Positions 36,678 through 45,877 of a stretch of 64,000 bases of DNA are shown one piece after another. Both the position numbers and the translations under genes were made by a program. How positions within the stretch are numbered: the first letter of the stretch is position 1; each line of letters opens with the position of its first letter. This stretch comes from Flavobacterium frigoritolerans (GTDB lineage Bacteria > Bacteroidota > Bacteroidia > Flavobacteriales > Flavobacteriaceae), in contig NZ_JAOZEV010000002.1 of NCBI RefSeq assembly GCF_025847275.1, forward strand, positions 124,001-188,000, given 5' to 3'. Below the pieces are notes generated by a model that made no database searches, was not told the DNA's origin, and saw only the letters and a list, made by a program, of their open reading frames with translations.

Positions 36678-39146
36678 TTATTTAAAAGCAGTTATAACTA
36701 ACAATGCCAAACTCGAAATTACGCTACCAATACCAACCCATTCTCCCGCAGTCATCTTTTTAGTCACTGGCTTTTCAGGAACTACGATTTGAGAATCTGG
36801 AGTTACTTTAGGATATGATCTAAAAAATAAAAAAGAACTTGCTACAGCAGCTTTTCCATTCGGGTAAATTATATATGCCTTTTTCTTCCAACCCATATTA
36901 TCAACACCTCCAACAGCATTTAAATAATACTTAAAACTCTTACCGCTTCTATATGGAATTTCCGAAGTCAACAATACATTACCTGTTACTTTTACCCCTT
37001 CATTATACGTCGCAACTTCTATTTCATCCCCAGGGAATAAAGTAACATTTGAATAATGGTTTTTATCTTTTACAATTCTTTCCCAATCTACAGGAATAGT
37101 CGCATATTTAAGTTCGTCTTTTAATCTTTTAACTAATTGCTTTTCCTTTAAAGAATCATCTTTTCTTAAATTCAAGTCGATGCTCTGTAATTTTTCTATT
37201 TGCTCTTCTTTAATCGGTCTTTTTATCTTCATCCCATCTAAATTCGCAATAGATGTTAGTCCTCCAGCACGCATTACAACATTATAGACAGTTTCTTTTT
37301 TGTTAGCCAAAACATATTTACCAGGATAAGAAATTGCACCACTAATCTTAACCATTTCTGGTTTTTCATAAACAGCCATTCTTCGTACATTAATCACATC
37401 AAATGGCATTAACTCAAAGTTTTTAATTTGTTCATTATTACCTTCATTAATCTCCAATTCAAATACATCTACTCTTTTAGGATCTGCATCATCAATTGCA
37501 TCTGACTTTTTCATTCTTGCAATCTCAACTCGTTTTGATGCTGAGCCTGTTAATCCTCCAACCTGAACTACCAAATCATTTAATGTTAGATTTTCATAAA
37601 ACTCATACTCTCCTGGGTTTTTAATTTCACCATCAATTGTAACTTTATATTCTTCTCTAAAATCTAAAATAGAATATACTGTTACAATATCCTCTCTTTT
37701 TAAAAGCACATCAGAGTTTAAGTCCCCCGATAAAGCACTTGCTAAATCAACATTTACAATTTCTGTTGTTAAATCCGATTTTAAACGAATAATTCTAGCT
37801 CTTTTAGTATAAGCATCTTCTTTTAAACCTTCTGCACGTGTTATTAATTCAGATATACGCATCCCTTCTGTAAAAGAATAGAAATCTGGTCTAAAAACCG
37901 CACCTTCAATTTGAATACGATTTTCAAATCGATTTAAAATTTTTGCTACTTTAACAACATCCCCAGATTGCGGTTGATATATTTTAAATTCACTTTCATT
38001 TACATCGTGAACTTTAAACTCTTTTCCCGTTTTTTGTAAAATATTAACAGAAGCTGTATAAGCAAATTCATTAAATCCTGAAGCAAAAGATAATAGATCT
38101 GCAAAAGTTTCTCCTTTTTTCATCTCAAAAACTCCTGGGCGTTTTACTTCTCCTTCTACTGTTACTCTCTGACTATAGGCTGGAATTCGAATTACATCAT
38201 TTTCTTTTAAATTCACATTATCTGACTGATCTCCCTTCACTAAGAACTTATAGATATCAATATTTCTATAAACTCTGTTATTACGAATCAATTCAATATT
38301 TCTATAACTTCCGTTTTTTCCTGGTCCACCTGCTAAATGCAGAGCATTGTATACTGTTGCCAAAGAAGATACAGAATAATTACCTGGTTGTTTCCCACCA
38401 ACAATAGTAATTTTAATAGTTCTGATTTGTGCTAAACTAACACTTACCTGTGATTGACCTGATCGGACTGTGCTATATACTTTTGCTATAGCTGCTTTGA
38501 TTTTTTGCGTAGCTGCTTCTATCGTCATTCCCGAAACAGCGATTTGCCCAACATATTGTATCGTAATCTTTCCTTCAACACTTACCGGAATATTATCTTC
38601 AAATTCCTGAACACCATAAACGCTAATTTGTAATTCATCACCAGGTCCTAGAATATAATTCATTGGTGTTGCTAATTTCAAATCAGGTTCAAAATTTAAT
38701 GTTGGATTATCAAATAATTCAGAGCCAAAGATTAAAGCATTTATAGAATCTTTTATTTTATTATTAACAATTTCTTGTTGTTTCCTTCCAAACTCAGTCT
38801 TTTTATTTTTATCCTTTGAATCTTCATCATTTGAATTCTTATCCTTTGAATCTTTATCTTTCGAATCCTTCTTTTTAGAGTCTTTTCTAGAAGCTTCTTC
38901 CAATCTTGTTTTCAATTTAGAAAACTCAGATTTACTCATTCCTTTTGATAAAATTGCTTCCTCTACATCATCTATAGTAAGGTCTTTCGCATCTAATTGA
39001 TTTTTGATTTTATTAATATCGCTATCAGATAAATAATCGACCTTAACAGTACTTAAGTCTTTAGACTTTAAAATATCCTGAGCTGACATATTTAATGACA
39101 CCAAAAGAGTAAAAAATAATATGAGTACTGCTGTTATCTTTTTCAT
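36678..39146 (-). CDS. Large polysaccharide export outer-membrane protein with multiple SLBB domains (Wza-type OPX)
   Basis: About 822 residues from the ATG at 39146, which gives a standard signal peptide ending in MSAQ before D; an ATG 8 codons upstream is less likely. A charged linker with a five-residue repeat (DSKDK type) is followed by the PES domain (ILGPGDELQISVYG) and about six SLBB-like units, each with a [VI]xGxVxxPG pattern. A C-terminal helix (VGIGSVISSLALLVI) would form the outer-membrane end, as in Wza. It is far longer than E. coli Wza (about 380). It forms the exit channel with the Wzz-like protein encoded next. Confidence 0.92.
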   Translation of the reverse strand: MKKITAVLILFFTLLVSLNMSAQDILKSKDLSTVKVDYLSDSDINKIKNQLDAKDLTIDDVEEAILSKGMSKSEFSKLKTRLEEASRKDSKKKDSKDKDSKDKNSNDEDSKDKNKKTEFGRKQQEIVNNKIKDSINALIFGSELFDNPTLNFEPDLKLATPMNYILGPGDELQISVYGVQEFEDNIPVSVEGKITIQYVGQIAVSGMTIEAATQKIKAAIAKVYSTVRSGQSQVSVSLAQIRTIKITIVGGKQPGNYSVSSLATVYNALHLAGGPGKNGSYRNIELIRNNRVYRNIDIYKFLVKGDQSDNVNLKENDVIRIPAYSQRVTVEGEVKRPGVFEMKKGETFADLLSFASGFNEFAYTASVNILQKTGKEFKVHDVNESEFKIYQPQSGDVVKVAKILNRFENRIQIEGAVFRPDFYSFTEGMRISELITRAEGLKEDAYTKRARIIRLKSDLTTEIVNVDLASALSGDLNSDVLLKREDIVTVYSILDFREEYKVTIDGEIKNPGEYEFYENLTLNDLVVQVGGLTGSASKRVEIARMKKSDAIDDADPKRVDVFELEINEGNNEQIKNFELMPFDVINVRRMAVYEKPEMVKISGAISYPGKYVLANKKETVYNVVMRAGGLTSIANLDGMKIKRPIKEEQIEKLQSIDLNLRKDDSLKEKQLVKRLKDELKYATIPVDWERIVKDKNHYSNVTLFPGDEIEVATYNEGVKVTGNVLLTSEIPYRSGKSFKYYLNAVGGVDNMGWKKKAYIIYPNGKAAVASSFLFFRSYPKVTPDSQIVVPEKPVTKKMTAGEWVGIGSVISSLALLVITAFK
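38808..38882 (-). repeat. 15-bp in-frame tandem repeat, five units
   Basis: Five consecutive imperfect units encode DSKKK, DSKDK, DSKDK, NSNDE and DSKDK near the N-terminus of the large OPX protein (counted residues 97-121 from the upstream ATG). The unit is 15 bases long, so copy-number change would keep the frame. It forms a charged low-complexity linker between a conserved-looking N-terminal segment and the export domain. Confidence 0.8.
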
Positions 39147-39215
39147 ATAGTTTATTTTAATAAAATTCATTTAGACAATTCCTAATTCAATATCTTGAAT
39201 TAAAAATTACAAATA

Positions 39216-40262
39216 TTAAGAATATTGTTTTTTATAATAGTCTTTGTAAGTTCCAGAAGTCACATTTTGCAACCACTGTTCGTTACCTAAATACCAATTT
39301 ATAGTTTTTTCTAATCCTTCTTCAAAAGTAACTAAAGGCTTCCATCCTAACTCAATATTAATTTTTGAAGCATCGATTGCATAACGCAAATCATGTCCTG
39401 GTCTGTCTTTTACGTAAGTTATCAATTCTTGAGAAGTTCCTTTATCTCTTCCTAATTTCTCATCCATGATTTGGCACAATAATTTTACCAAATCAATATT
39501 CTTCCATTCATTAAAACCTCCAATATTATAAGTTTCATGATTTTTCCCTTCATGAAATACTAAATCAATAGCAATAGCATGATCCTCAACAAATAACCAA
39601 TCACGTGTGTAATTACCATCTCCATACACAGGCAATGGTTTATTATTGATAATATTATTAATAAAAAGAGGAATTAATTTTTCTGGAAAATGATAGGATC
39701 CATAATTATTGGAACAATTTGTTAAAACATAAGGCAAACCATAAGTTTCTCCATAAGCTCTTACAAAATGATCAGAACTAGCTTTTGAGGCTGAATAAGG
39801 GGAATTAGGATCATACGCCGTTTTTTCTGTGAATAATCCTTCAGCTCCAAGCGATCCATATACTTCATCCGTACTAATATGATAAAATCTCTTCCCTTCT
39901 TGACTATTCTTCCATTGATTTTTTGCGGCATTCAACAAATTCATTGTACCAATAACATTCGTTTTTACAAACGAAAGCGGGTCTTCTATCGAGCGATCTA
40001 CATGAGACTCAGCTGCTAAATGCAGAACTCCTTCAAAATTATTTTCTAAAAAAAGATTATTTATAAAAGTTTCATCAACAATATCTCCCTTAACAAAAGT
40101 GTAATTTGGTTCCGCCTCAATATCTTTTATATTCTCTAAATTACCAGCATATGTCAAAGCATCTAAATTAAAAATATGATATTGTGGATATTTTGTCACA
40201 AAACGTCTCACTACGTGCGAACCAATAAATCCAGCCCCCCCAGTTATAAGTAATTTTTTCAT
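39216..40262 (-). CDS. rmlB: dTDP-glucose 4,6-dehydratase
   Basis: A 348-residue SDR dehydratase and second enzyme of dTDP-rhamnose synthesis. ITGGAGFIGSHVV (6-18), STDEVYGSLG with the catalytic TDE, and PYSASKASSDH with Tyr and Lys are all present, as is CSNNYGSYHFPEKLIP. The length is normal. It lies 8 bases from manC and is far from rmlACD (10.4-12.7 kb) although in the same locus. dTDP-4-keto-6-deoxyglucose could also feed other sugars. Confidence 0.96.
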   Translation of the reverse strand: MKKLLITGGAGFIGSHVVRRFVTKYPQYHIFNLDALTYAGNLENIKDIEAEPNYTFVKGDIVDETFINNLFLENNFEGVLHLAAESHVDRSIEDPLSFVKTNVIGTMNLLNAAKNQWKNSQEGKRFYHISTDEVYGSLGAEGLFTEKTAYDPNSPYSASKASSDHFVRAYGETYGLPYVLTNCSNNYGSYHFPEKLIPLFINNIINNKPLPVYGDGNYTRDWLFVEDHAIAIDLVFHEGKNHETYNIGGFNEWKNIDLVKLLCQIMDEKLGRDKGTSQELITYVKDRPGHDLRYAIDASKINIELGWKPLVTFEEGLEKTINWYLGNEQWLQNVTSGTYKDYYKKQYS

Positions 40263-40269
40263 TTTAATC

Positions 40270-41277
40270 TTAATTCAATAATTCTGAGTTCTTACTCTCT
40301 AATTCGCCATATAAATCCTTGACATCTTGTGAATTTTCTTTTTGCAGAATCAAATTAGCAGTATCAGTATATACAAAAATAGTATTTTTTAATCCCAAAA
40401 ATGTTGTATGCTTATCAGAACCAATAACCATATTCCCAAACTTATCGACAAAATGTCCTTTAGTGATTAAATAATCATATACCGATTCAAAAGATCCTAA
40501 ATCAGACCAAGCAAAAGCTGCAGGTACTACTTTTATTTTTTTACTACGCTCCATAACAGCATAATCAATACTTATAGAAGGAATGTCTAGTGATAAATCT
40601 AAATTTAGATTACCATTTTTGTTATTCTCCCAAGCCTTTTTAGATTTCTCATATACTTCAGGCTGGTATGCTTTTAATTCATCTAATAAGACACCGGCTT
40701 TAAAACAAAACATTCCGCTATTCCATAAAAAATTACCTTGCGCAATAAAACTTTTTGCAGTAACACTATTAGGTTTTTCACGAAAAGAAACTACATCATC
40801 ACCTTTTGATTCGATATAACCATACCCTGTTTCTGGTTTAGTAGGAACTATTCCAAAAGTCACAATATAACCTTCACTTGCTTTGGTAATTGCATTTTTT
40901 ATAGCTTCGTTATATTTGTCCATTTCATCAATAATATGATCTGAAGGCGTAATGATTAATATATCGTCAGATTGTGAAGCAAAGGCAGCAAAGGCAATAG
41001 CAGCTGCTGTATTTCGAGGAGTTGATTCTACAATATTGATATAATCCTTTCCTAATTTCTTCATTACCTTTTCACTCAAATGACAGTTATCAATGTTTCC
41101 AACAACCATAACTTTATCTGCCAAATTAGCATTTCGTTCCACTGTCATTTCAAATAATGATTTTTCTTCAAATATTTCTAAATATTGTTTAGGCATACTT
41201 TTACGAGAAAGCGGCCATAATCTACTTCCAACTCCTCCTGTTAAAATAACATGTATAATTGAATTCTCTATCTTCAT
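40270..41277 (-). CDS. manC: Mannose-1-phosphate guanylyltransferase
   Basis: A 335-residue enzyme that makes GDP-mannose from mannose-1-phosphate and GTP. LTGGVGSRLWPLSRKSMPKQ (12-31) is the pyrophosphorylase loop; ITPSDHIIDE, GYGYIESKGD, FREKP and NFLWNSGMFCF follow the family order. There is no C-terminal phosphomannose isomerase domain, so it is the short monofunctional type. The product supports the Gmd/Fcl route to GDP-fucose (16.5-18.6 kb). It follows the nucleotide-sugar dehydrogenase gene by 27 bases. Confidence 0.94.
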   Translation of the reverse strand: MKIENSIIHVILTGGVGSRLWPLSRKSMPKQYLEIFEEKSLFEMTVERNANLADKVMVVGNIDNCHLSEKVMKKLGKDYINIVESTPRNTAAAIAFAAFASQSDDILIITPSDHIIDEMDKYNEAIKNAITKASEGYIVTFGIVPTKPETGYGYIESKGDDVVSFREKPNSVTAKSFIAQGNFLWNSGMFCFKAGVLLDELKAYQPEVYEKSKKAWENNKNGNLNLDLSLDIPSISIDYAVMERSKKIKVVPAAFAWSDLGSFESVYDYLITKGHFVDKFGNMVIGSDKHTTFLGLKNTIFVYTDTANLILQKENSQDVKDLYGELESKNSELLN

Positions 41278-41304
41278 AATTTTATTTAAAACAAATATTA
41301 TATT

Positions 41305-42588
41305 CTATAGTCTACTATCTGCAATGTTTCCTAAAATCCCTTTTACATCATACAACAAACTATTCTCTTTTTGTAATTCTGAAAAGTTTAAACTCAAAAA
41401 TTCAGCATGAGCTACCCCTAGAACAACAGTATCAAATTTTTGATTTGGGATAATATTGGTTATATCTAATTTATATTCTTTATATACTTCTTCTAAACTA
41501 GCTAATGGATCAAATATTGTAATTGTAATACCGTATTCTTTCAAAGCCAGAATTAAATCAACAATTTTGGTATTACGAACATCTGGACAATTTTCTTTAA
41601 ATGTAATTCCAAGCATTAAAAGATTAGCTCCATTTACGTAAATTCCTTTTTTTAACATTAACTTCACTACTTGTGATGCAATGTATTCTCCCATGCTATC
41701 ATTTAAACGACGTCCTGCTAAAATAATTTCAGGATGATAACCAAATTCCTGAGCTCGTTGTGCCAAATAATAAGGATCAACACCTATGCAATGACCACCA
41801 ACCAATCCTGGTTTGAATGGTAAAAAGTTCCATTTTGTTCCTGCAGCTTCTAAAACAGCCTGAGTATCAATATTCATTAAATTGAATATTTTAGCTAACT
41901 CATTTACAAATGCAATATTAATATCTCTTTGTGAATTCTCAATAACCTTAGCCGCCTCCGCCACTTTTATTGTTGGCGCTAAATGTGTTCCGGCTGTAAT
42001 AACCGTTCTATATAATTCATCGACTTTTTTTCCTATTTCTGGAGTTGAACCCGACGTTACTTTTAAAATTTTTTCAACCGTATGCTCTTTATCTCCTGGA
42101 TTAATACGTTCTGGTGAATACCCTGCGTAAAAATCAACATTATATTTCAATCCTGATATTTTCTCCAAGACAGGCACACACTCTTCTTCAGTTACCCCTG
42201 GATAAACAGTAGATTCATAAATAACTATGTCTCCTTTTTTTAAAACTGAACCAACTGTTTCACTTGATTTGTATAAAGGCGTTAAATCTGGCCTATTATT
42301 TTTATCAACCGGAGTAGGAACTGTAACTATATAATAATTACAATCTTTTATGTCTTCAATTTTTGAACTACAATACAAACCAATAGCACCCCCTGTTTTA
42401 TCGAGTAAAACTTTTTGTAAAGTTTCATCATCAACTTCTAATGTTGTATCCGTTCCTGATTGTAACGAGTTAATTCTTGATTGATTAATATCAAAACCAA
42501 CAACAGAATATTTTGTAGCAAATAATCTAGCCAATGGCAAGCCAACATAACCTAAGCCTATAACTGCTATTTTTACGTTTTTATCCAT
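41305..42588 (-). CDS. tviB: UDP-N-acetylhexosamine 6-dehydrogenase (TviB/WbpO-like)
   Basis: A 427-residue NAD-dependent dehydrogenase. GLGYVGLPLARLFA near 11-24 binds NAD; YESTVYPGVTEEEC, GYSPERINPGD, KVTSG and the catalytic Cys in VGGHCIGVDPYYL near 263-275 are the TviB/WbpO/CapL type, which oxidises UDP-GlcNAc or UDP-GalNAc to the uronic acid. It lies first in the unit behind the promoter and leader hairpin at 42.63-42.72 kb. It probably works with the 4-epimerase encoded at 44874-45851 to make UDP-GalNAcA. Confidence 0.92.
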   Translation of the reverse strand: MDKNVKIAVIGLGYVGLPLARLFATKYSVVGFDINQSRINSLQSGTDTTLEVDDETLQKVLLDKTGGAIGLYCSSKIEDIKDCNYYIVTVPTPVDKNNRPDLTPLYKSSETVGSVLKKGDIVIYESTVYPGVTEEECVPVLEKISGLKYNVDFYAGYSPERINPGDKEHTVEKILKVTSGSTPEIGKKVDELYRTVITAGTHLAPTIKVAEAAKVIENSQRDINIAFVNELAKIFNLMNIDTQAVLEAAGTKWNFLPFKPGLVGGHCIGVDPYYLAQRAQEFGYHPEIILAGRRLNDSMGEYIASQVVKLMLKKGIYVNGANLLMLGITFKENCPDVRNTKIVDLILALKEYGITITIFDPLASLEEVYKEYKLDITNIIPNQKFDTVVLGVAHAEFLSLNFSELQKENSLLYDVKGILGNIADSRL

Positions 42589-42632
42589 TATTACTAGTTT
42601 TATTAATTATTTTAATCATTTATCAACACAGC

Positions 42633-42671
42633 TTCGCTTATCCAAGTCACATTTTGACGCAGATAAACGAA
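42633..42671 (-). promoter_or_regulatory. Structured 5' leader stem-loop ahead of tviB
   Basis: In the minus-strand transcript UUCGUUUAUC (42671-42662) pairs with GAUAAGCGAA (42642-42633): ten pairs with one G-U. The loop holds a second small stem, GUCA with UGAC. It would begin about 9 bases after the inferred transcript start. No U-run follows, so it is not an intrinsic terminator. It could be an antiterminator, RNA-stability or translation-control element. I do not recognise a known riboswitch. Confidence 0.6.
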
Positions 42672-42684
42672 CATACTATTTCGG

Positions 42685-42715
42685 CAAATATACCATAATA
42701 AGGCTATTAATTCAA
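42685..42715 (-). promoter_or_regulatory. Promoter of the tviB unit
   Basis: On the minus strand TTG (42715-42713), a 20-base spacer and TATATTTG (42692-42685) match the Bacteroidota sigma consensus (-33 TTG, -7 TAnnTTTG). The transcript would start near 42680, about 90 bases before the tviB ATG and just downstream of the terminator that ends unit 1. Confidence 0.65.
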
Positions 42716-42819
42716 TAGCAAAAATCATAGAAATATAAAAATTCTATATTATCCAACCTAAAAAAACACAATGAGCTAAAAATCAATTTAAAAAAAACTT
42801 CCAAATCGAAATATTAAAC

Positions 42820-42852
42820 AAAAAAATCACTAAAATTAGTGACTTTTTTTTT
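42820..42852 (-). terminator. Bidirectional hairpin terminator after the upxY-type gene
   Basis: TCACTAA/TTAGTGA inverted repeat (42827-42842) flanked by a run of seven A and a run of nine T, so on the minus strand the stem is followed by seven T. It lies 40 bases past the antiterminator gene stop and separates unit 1 from the tviB promoter. Confidence 0.8.
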
Positions 42853-42891
42853 CGAACAACCTTACTTATTTTCCGAAATTCTCTTGTTAAT

Positions 42892-43356
42892 TTATTTAAA
42901 CTTAATCTTTAGCACGCATCCCAATGACTCTAAAACCAATATATAATGAGTATTAGATATCTCTTGTACGATGGCATCCTGACTGCTAAAAACTCCAGAA
43001 TCTAACTTAATTTTATCTCCTATTTTAAATGGAGCAACTGAAATCTCACCAATAGTTGGAGACTCTAAACTGTTTTTAATAACCTTAATTTCTTCATCAC
43101 GCACAATGGCCGGTTTACCTAACCAAAACAAATAACGAATTACTCCTGGAATTTGAAATACTAAATTCCTATCCAAATCTTCTAATTGAACAAAAACATA
43201 AGAATTAAACAACGGCACTTCAACCTTTTTTTTCCTATCCGACCACTGTCGTATTTGAATAATTAATGGACAATAACAACTTATTCCTATTTTATTTAAT
43301 TGATCCGCAACTTTTTTTTCCCATTTGGGTTTCGTATAAACTACATACCAATTCAT
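42892..43356 (-). CDS. NusG-like transcription antiterminator (UpxY family)
   Basis: A 154-residue NusG paralogue. MNWYVVYTKPKWEKKVADQL, VPLFNSYVFVQL near 49-60 and IRYLFWLGKPAIV near 74-86 form the NGN domain; FKIGDKIKLDSG near 108-119 starts the KOW domain. In Bacteroides, UpxY proteins are encoded in capsule operons and prevent premature termination there. Here it is the fifth gene of unit 1 and lies just before a terminator and the promoter of the long unit 2. It probably helps RNA polymerase through the roughly 34-kb polysaccharide unit; the target is not known. Confidence 0.92.
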   Translation of the reverse strand: MNWYVVYTKPKWEKKVADQLNKIGISCYCPLIIQIRQWSDRKKKVEVPLFNSYVFVQLEDLDRNLVFQIPGVIRYLFWLGKPAIVRDEEIKVIKNSLESPTIGEISVAPFKIGDKIKLDSGVFSSQDAIVQEISNTHYILVLESLGCVLKIKFK

Positions 43357-43420
43357 TACTACTTAATTTGTTATGAAATTTATCTATAAACGTTAACAAC
43401 TCTTAATTACAATACTAATA

Positions 43421-44812
43421 TCATGACCCAATTCCTAAATACACAAATCCAATATCCTTTAATTCTTCCTTATTTAATATATTTCTTCCATCAAAAATGA
43501 AAGCTGGCTTTTGCATTGAATCATAAATCTTTGCCCAATCATATGTCATAAACTCATCCCACTCAGTCAAAACTGCAATTGCATGAGCTCCATTACAAGC
43601 ATCATAAGCATTTTCAAAAGTTGCAACTGCTTTAGTATTTTTCTCTAAACTTCTAGTTTCTAAATAATTTAAATCATTTAGCATTTTTTCTCTAGAAACT
43701 TTAGGATCATAAACAGCTATCTTGGCTTGTTCATTAATTAAATCATCTGCCACATAAATTGCAGCCGACTCTCTCGTGTCATTTGTATCCTTTTTAAATG
43801 CCCAGCCTAAGAATGTTATTTTTTTACCAGAAACAGTATTATATAACGTCTGAACTATTTTACTTGAAAACCTTCTCTTCTGATGGTCATTCATAATAAT
43901 TACCTGTTCCCAATAATCAGCTACTTCATGCAATCCATATGTTTTAGCGATATACACTAAATTTAGAATATCTTTTTGAAAACATGATCCTCCAAACCCA
44001 ACTGATGCTTTGAGAAATTTAGACCCAATTCTCGTATCCATTCCAATTGCTCTAGCGACTTCGTTCACATCTGCTCCTGTTTTCTCACATAATTCAGACA
44101 TGGCATTGATTGAGGATATTCTTTGAGCCAAAAATGCATTTGCAGTCAGCTTCGACAACTCCGATGACCAAACATTTGTAGTTAGTATTTTATCTGATGA
44201 TACCCAATTTGAATACACTTCCACTAAAGCATCTATTGCTTCTTTACCTTCTGATGTAGAATCTCCACCAATCAATATTCTATCCGGATTTAATAAATCA
44301 GTAACTGCAGTCCCTTCTGCTAAAAATTCTGGATTTGATAAGATTTGAAATTGTACTCCATTTCCTGTATTATCCAAAATACTTTTAATAGCCTCAGCTG
44401 TTCGTACTGGTAATGTCGACTTTTCAACTACAATTTTATTATCTTTTGCAATTTTTGCAATTTGTCTTGCGCACAATTCAATATACTTTAAATCCGCAGC
44501 CATTCCCTTCCCTTTTCCATAGGTTTTAGTAGGTGTATTTACAGATATGAAGATAATTTGAGCCTCATCTATAGCTTTTTCAACATCTGTAGAAAAGAAT
44601 AAATTTCGTCCTCTGGCTTCAGCTACAATTTTATCAAGACCTGGCTCATAAATTGGTATATTATCAGTATTCTCATCATTCCATGCTTTGATTCTATCTT
44701 CATTTAAATCAACTACTGTAACTTGTATATGCGGGCATTTTTGTGCTATAACTGCCATAGTTGGCCCTCCTACATAACCCGCACCAATACAACAAATCTT
44801 TGTGATTTTCAT
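43421..44812 (-). CDS. ugd: UDP-glucose 6-dehydrogenase
   Basis: A 463-residue dehydrogenase of the longer, eukaryote-like class. [14 protein letters not shown] near 10-23 binds [15 protein letters not shown] near 150, [11 protein letters not shown] near 182 and the catalytic Cys in [14 protein letters not shown] near 272-285 are clear. [15 protein letters not shown] near 350 is conserved. It oxidises UDP-glucose to UDP-glucuronate. It lies 61 bases after the epimerase gene. It may supply GlcA, or xylose-type sugars if a decarboxylase exists elsewhere. Confidence 0.94.
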   Translation of the reverse strand: MKITKICCIGAGYVGGPTMAVIAQKCPHIQVTVVDLNEDRIKAWNDENTDNIPIYEPGLDKIVAEARGRNLFFSTDVEKAIDEAQIIFISVNTPTKTYGKGKGMAADLKYIELCARQIAKIAKDNKIVVEKSTLPVRTAEAIKSILDNTGNGVQFQILSNPEFLAEGTAVTDLLNPDRILIGGDSTSEGKEAIDALVEVYSNWVSSDKILTTNVWSSELSKLTANAFLAQRISSINAMSELCEKTGADVNEVARAIGMDTRIGSKFLKASVGFGGSCFQKDILNLVYIAKTYGLHEVADYWEQVIIMNDHQKRRFSSKIVQTLYNTVSGKKITFLGWAFKKDTNDTRESAAIYVADDLINEQAKIAVYDPKVSREKMLNDLNYLETRSLEKNTKAVATFENAYDACNGAHAIAVLTEWDEFMTYDWAKIYDSMQKPAFIFDGRNILNKEELKDIGFVYLGIGS

Positions 44813-44873
44813 CTAATTAAATTTACTAATGTTTTTTATTTTATTTTTTTCATTCTACATCAAAAGAATGTTC

Positions 44874-45851
44874 TTATTTTAAATTATTCCAATACCAGCC
44901 TACAGCTTCCTTTAAACCTTCTTGTAATGAATATTTTGGATTGTATTCTAGCATTTTTTTTGCTTTATCTATACTTGCCAAAGAATGTGGAATATCTCCT
45001 ACCCTATTTGGACCGTACGTTACTTCTACCGAAGCTATTTTTGGATTATACTCAGATAAATATTTTTTCAAATAACCAACTAAATCATTTAAGGTATTTC
45101 TATCCCCATACGCAGTATTATATACTGTATTAACTGCTTCTGGATTCTTAGTCACCATAGCCAAAGCATTCATTTGAATCACATTATCAATATAAGTAAA
45201 ATCACGAGAAAAATTCCCATCACCATTAATCAAAGGACTTTCCAATTCCATTAATTGCTTCACAAATTTTGGAATAACTGCCGCATAAGCCCCTTGCGGA
45301 TCTTGTTTTCTACCAAAAACATTAAAATAACGCAATCCTATTGTTTCTAAACCATAAGTTTTACTAAAGATTTCAGCATATAATTCATTTACATATTTTG
45401 TAATAGCATAAGGAGACAATGGCTTACCAATTACTTCTTCAACCTTCGGAAGTCCTTCTGAATCACCATAAGTAGATGAACTTGCTGCATAAATAAATCG
45501 CTTTACTTTAGCATCTCTTGAAGCTACTAGCATATTTAAAAAACCCGAAACATTAACATCATTGGTCGTAATCGGATCATTTATTGACCTTGGAACTGAA
45601 CCTAAAGCAGCTTCATGTAAAACATAATCAACTCCTTGAACCGCTAGGATACAATCTGTAATGTTACGAATATCTCCTTCAATCAATTTAAAATTAACAT
45701 CAGAAATAAAATCTTTTAAATTATGTCGGTGACCTGTAGAAAAATTATCTAAGCAAATAACTTTATGTCCTTGTCTTAAAAAATATTCACAGAGATTAGA
45801 GCCTATAAAACCAGCTCCTCCTGTAATTAATATCGTGTTTTGTGATTCCAT
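44874..45851 (-). CDS. tviC: UDP-N-acetylglucosamine 4-epimerase (TviC/WbpP-like)
   Basis: A 325-residue SDR epimerase. ITGGAGFIGSNLCEYFL near 9-25, DNFSTGHRHNL near 36-46, AASSSTYGDSEGLPKVE near 124 and SPYAITKYVNELYA near 148 with Tyr and Lys are present. GRKQDPQGAYAAVIPKFV near 186-203 is the motif of the WbpP/TviC group, which prefers N-acetylated sugars. It interconverts UDP-GlcNAc/GalNAc or their uronic acids. It lies 26 bases after the Wzc-like kinase gene and precedes ugd. Confidence 0.9.
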   Translation of the reverse strand: MESQNTILITGGAGFIGSNLCEYFLRQGHKVICLDNFSTGHRHNLKDFISDVNFKLIEGDIRNITDCILAVQGVDYVLHEAALGSVPRSINDPITTNDVNVSGFLNMLVASRDAKVKRFIYAASSSTYGDSEGLPKVEEVIGKPLSPYAITKYVNELYAEIFSKTYGLETIGLRYFNVFGRKQDPQGAYAAVIPKFVKQLMELESPLINGDGNFSRDFTYIDNVIQMNALAMVTKNPEAVNTVYNTAYGDRNTLNDLVGYLKKYLSEYNPKIASVEVTYGPNRVGDIPHSLASIDKAKKMLEYNPKYSLQEGLKEAVGWYWNNLK

Positions 45852-45877
45852 AATTAATTCTTTTAAATTACTCGATA

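Larger units (their letters stand above)
42589..42891. other. 303-bp intergenic regulatory junction
   Basis: The only gap over 300 bases in the window. Reading along the minus strand from the upxY-type stop codon it contains a bidirectional hairpin terminator (42820-42852), a -33/-7 promoter (42685-42715), a leader stem-loop (42633-42671) and about 45 bases of unstructured AT-rich leader before the tviB ATG. No reading frame of gene quality is seen. Confidence 0.7.

Noticed and set aside
41093..41410. Plus-strand open frame of 105 codons across the manC/tviB junction
   Set aside because: Antisense to two conserved genes with no recognisable domain.
44723..45133. Plus-strand open frame of 136 codons antisense to ugd and the epimerase gene
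   Set aside because: Hydrophobic AT-driven composition, no family features, and fully inside two well-supported minus-strand genes.
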